Positions 6,698 through 6,821 of a stretch of DNA of 6,821 bases are shown one piece after another. Below the pieces are notes generated by a model that was not told the origin of the DNA, made no database searches, and worked only from the letters and a program-made list of their open reading frames with translations. The stretch covers positions 1 to 6,821 of the forward strand of contig JANQMT010000155.1 of assembly GCA_028279945.1 (NCBI GenBank), written 5' to 3'. The position numbers and the translations under genes are program-made. Position 1 is the stretch's first letter; each line of letters starts with the position of its first letter. The DNA is from JAKSCF01 sp028279945. Lineage in GTDB: Bacteria; Bacillota; Clostridia; Peptostreptococcales; JAAYPU01.

Positions 6698-6728
6698 AAT
6701 TTAGTCAATTTACTTAAGATTTACTCAA
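6698..6728 (-). promoter_or_regulatory. Weak candidate promoter of the Crp/Fnr-transporter operon
   Basis: On the minus strand TTGAGT (6723-6728) is five of six to TTGACA-like TTGAGA/TTGACA variants and TAAATT (6698-6703) is a poor -10 box, with a 19-bp spacer. A second -35-like TTGACT (6703-6708) has only TATTCT (6677-6682) at 20 bp. Neither pair is convincing by itself; a non-ideal promoter would suit one that needs an activator. The 17-bp inverted repeat lies immediately upstream. Confidence 0.25.
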
Positions 6729-6733
6729 CTTTC

Positions 6734-6750
6734 CCAGCTTAAAAAGCTGG
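6734..6750. repeat. 17-bp inverted repeat upstream of the Crp/Fnr gene, possible operator
   Basis: CCAGCTT (6734-6740), AAA, AAGCTGG (6744-6750): 7-bp arms pair perfectly around 3 bp. It lies 80 bp upstream of the regulator start codon and just upstream of the candidate -35 box, where a dimeric regulator could bind. It lacks a U-tract on either strand, so it is unlikely to be a terminator. It does not match the TGTGA-N6-TCACA or TTGAT-N4-ATCAA sites of CRP and FNR. Confidence 0.45.
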
Positions 6751-6821
6751 ATGCACCTTGAAAAATAAATATGATTACGCACACAACTGCAATTTTTGTT
6801 TCCATACAGATGGTAATTTGT

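Overview
The window looks like low-GC Firmicutes DNA, most probably from a motile clostridial relative. The base composition is AT-rich, ribosome binding sites are strong and purine-rich, hairpin terminators follow the genes, and the chemoreceptors are of a poly-HAMP type familiar in Clostridia. Genus and species cannot be told from the sequence.

Positions 1-5395 hold two tandem, same-strand methyl-accepting chemotaxis protein (MCP) genes, here called MCP-A (1-2505, its first ~21 codons lie left of the window) and MCP-B (2828-5395, complete, 855 aa). The copies align without an indel at a constant offset of 2890 bp. Each has TM1, an extracellular four-helix-bundle-type sensor, TM2, seven HAMP-like units in series, a Tsr-length (36-heptad-type) methylation/kinase-control hairpin, and an acidic tail ending in an aromatic pentapeptide that fits the CheR/CheB tether pattern. 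By hand count, residues 211-800 are about 92% identical between copies, but the sensor is about 65% identical and its distal part (residues 101-160) about 40%. This points to a duplicated signalling chassis with a diversified input. Patches of near-identical DNA inside the cytoplasmic part suggest gene conversion.

The 322-bp gap between the MCP genes holds a 15-bp-stem terminator for MCP-A, a plausible sigma-A promoter, a perfect 20-bp palindrome, a nested inverted repeat and the MCP-B ribosome binding site. MCP-B is therefore probably transcribed on its own, from a structured leader of about 115 nt.

The right part (5482-6654) is on the minus strand: a Crp/Fnr-family regulator gene followed after 17-18 bp by a small DMT/YdcZ (DUF606) membrane transporter gene. 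The pair is probably one operon in which the regulator controls transporter expression. A strong bidirectional terminator hairpin (5435-5473) sits between the convergent MCP-B and transporter genes. Upstream of the regulator lies a 17-bp inverted repeat that could be an operator. The last ~100 bp hold no recognisable gene.

I found no RNA gene, CRISPR array, insertion sequence or phage gene. The content is mostly ordinary. The parts most worth a second look are the diversified receptor pair with its patchy identity and the structured leader of MCP-B.
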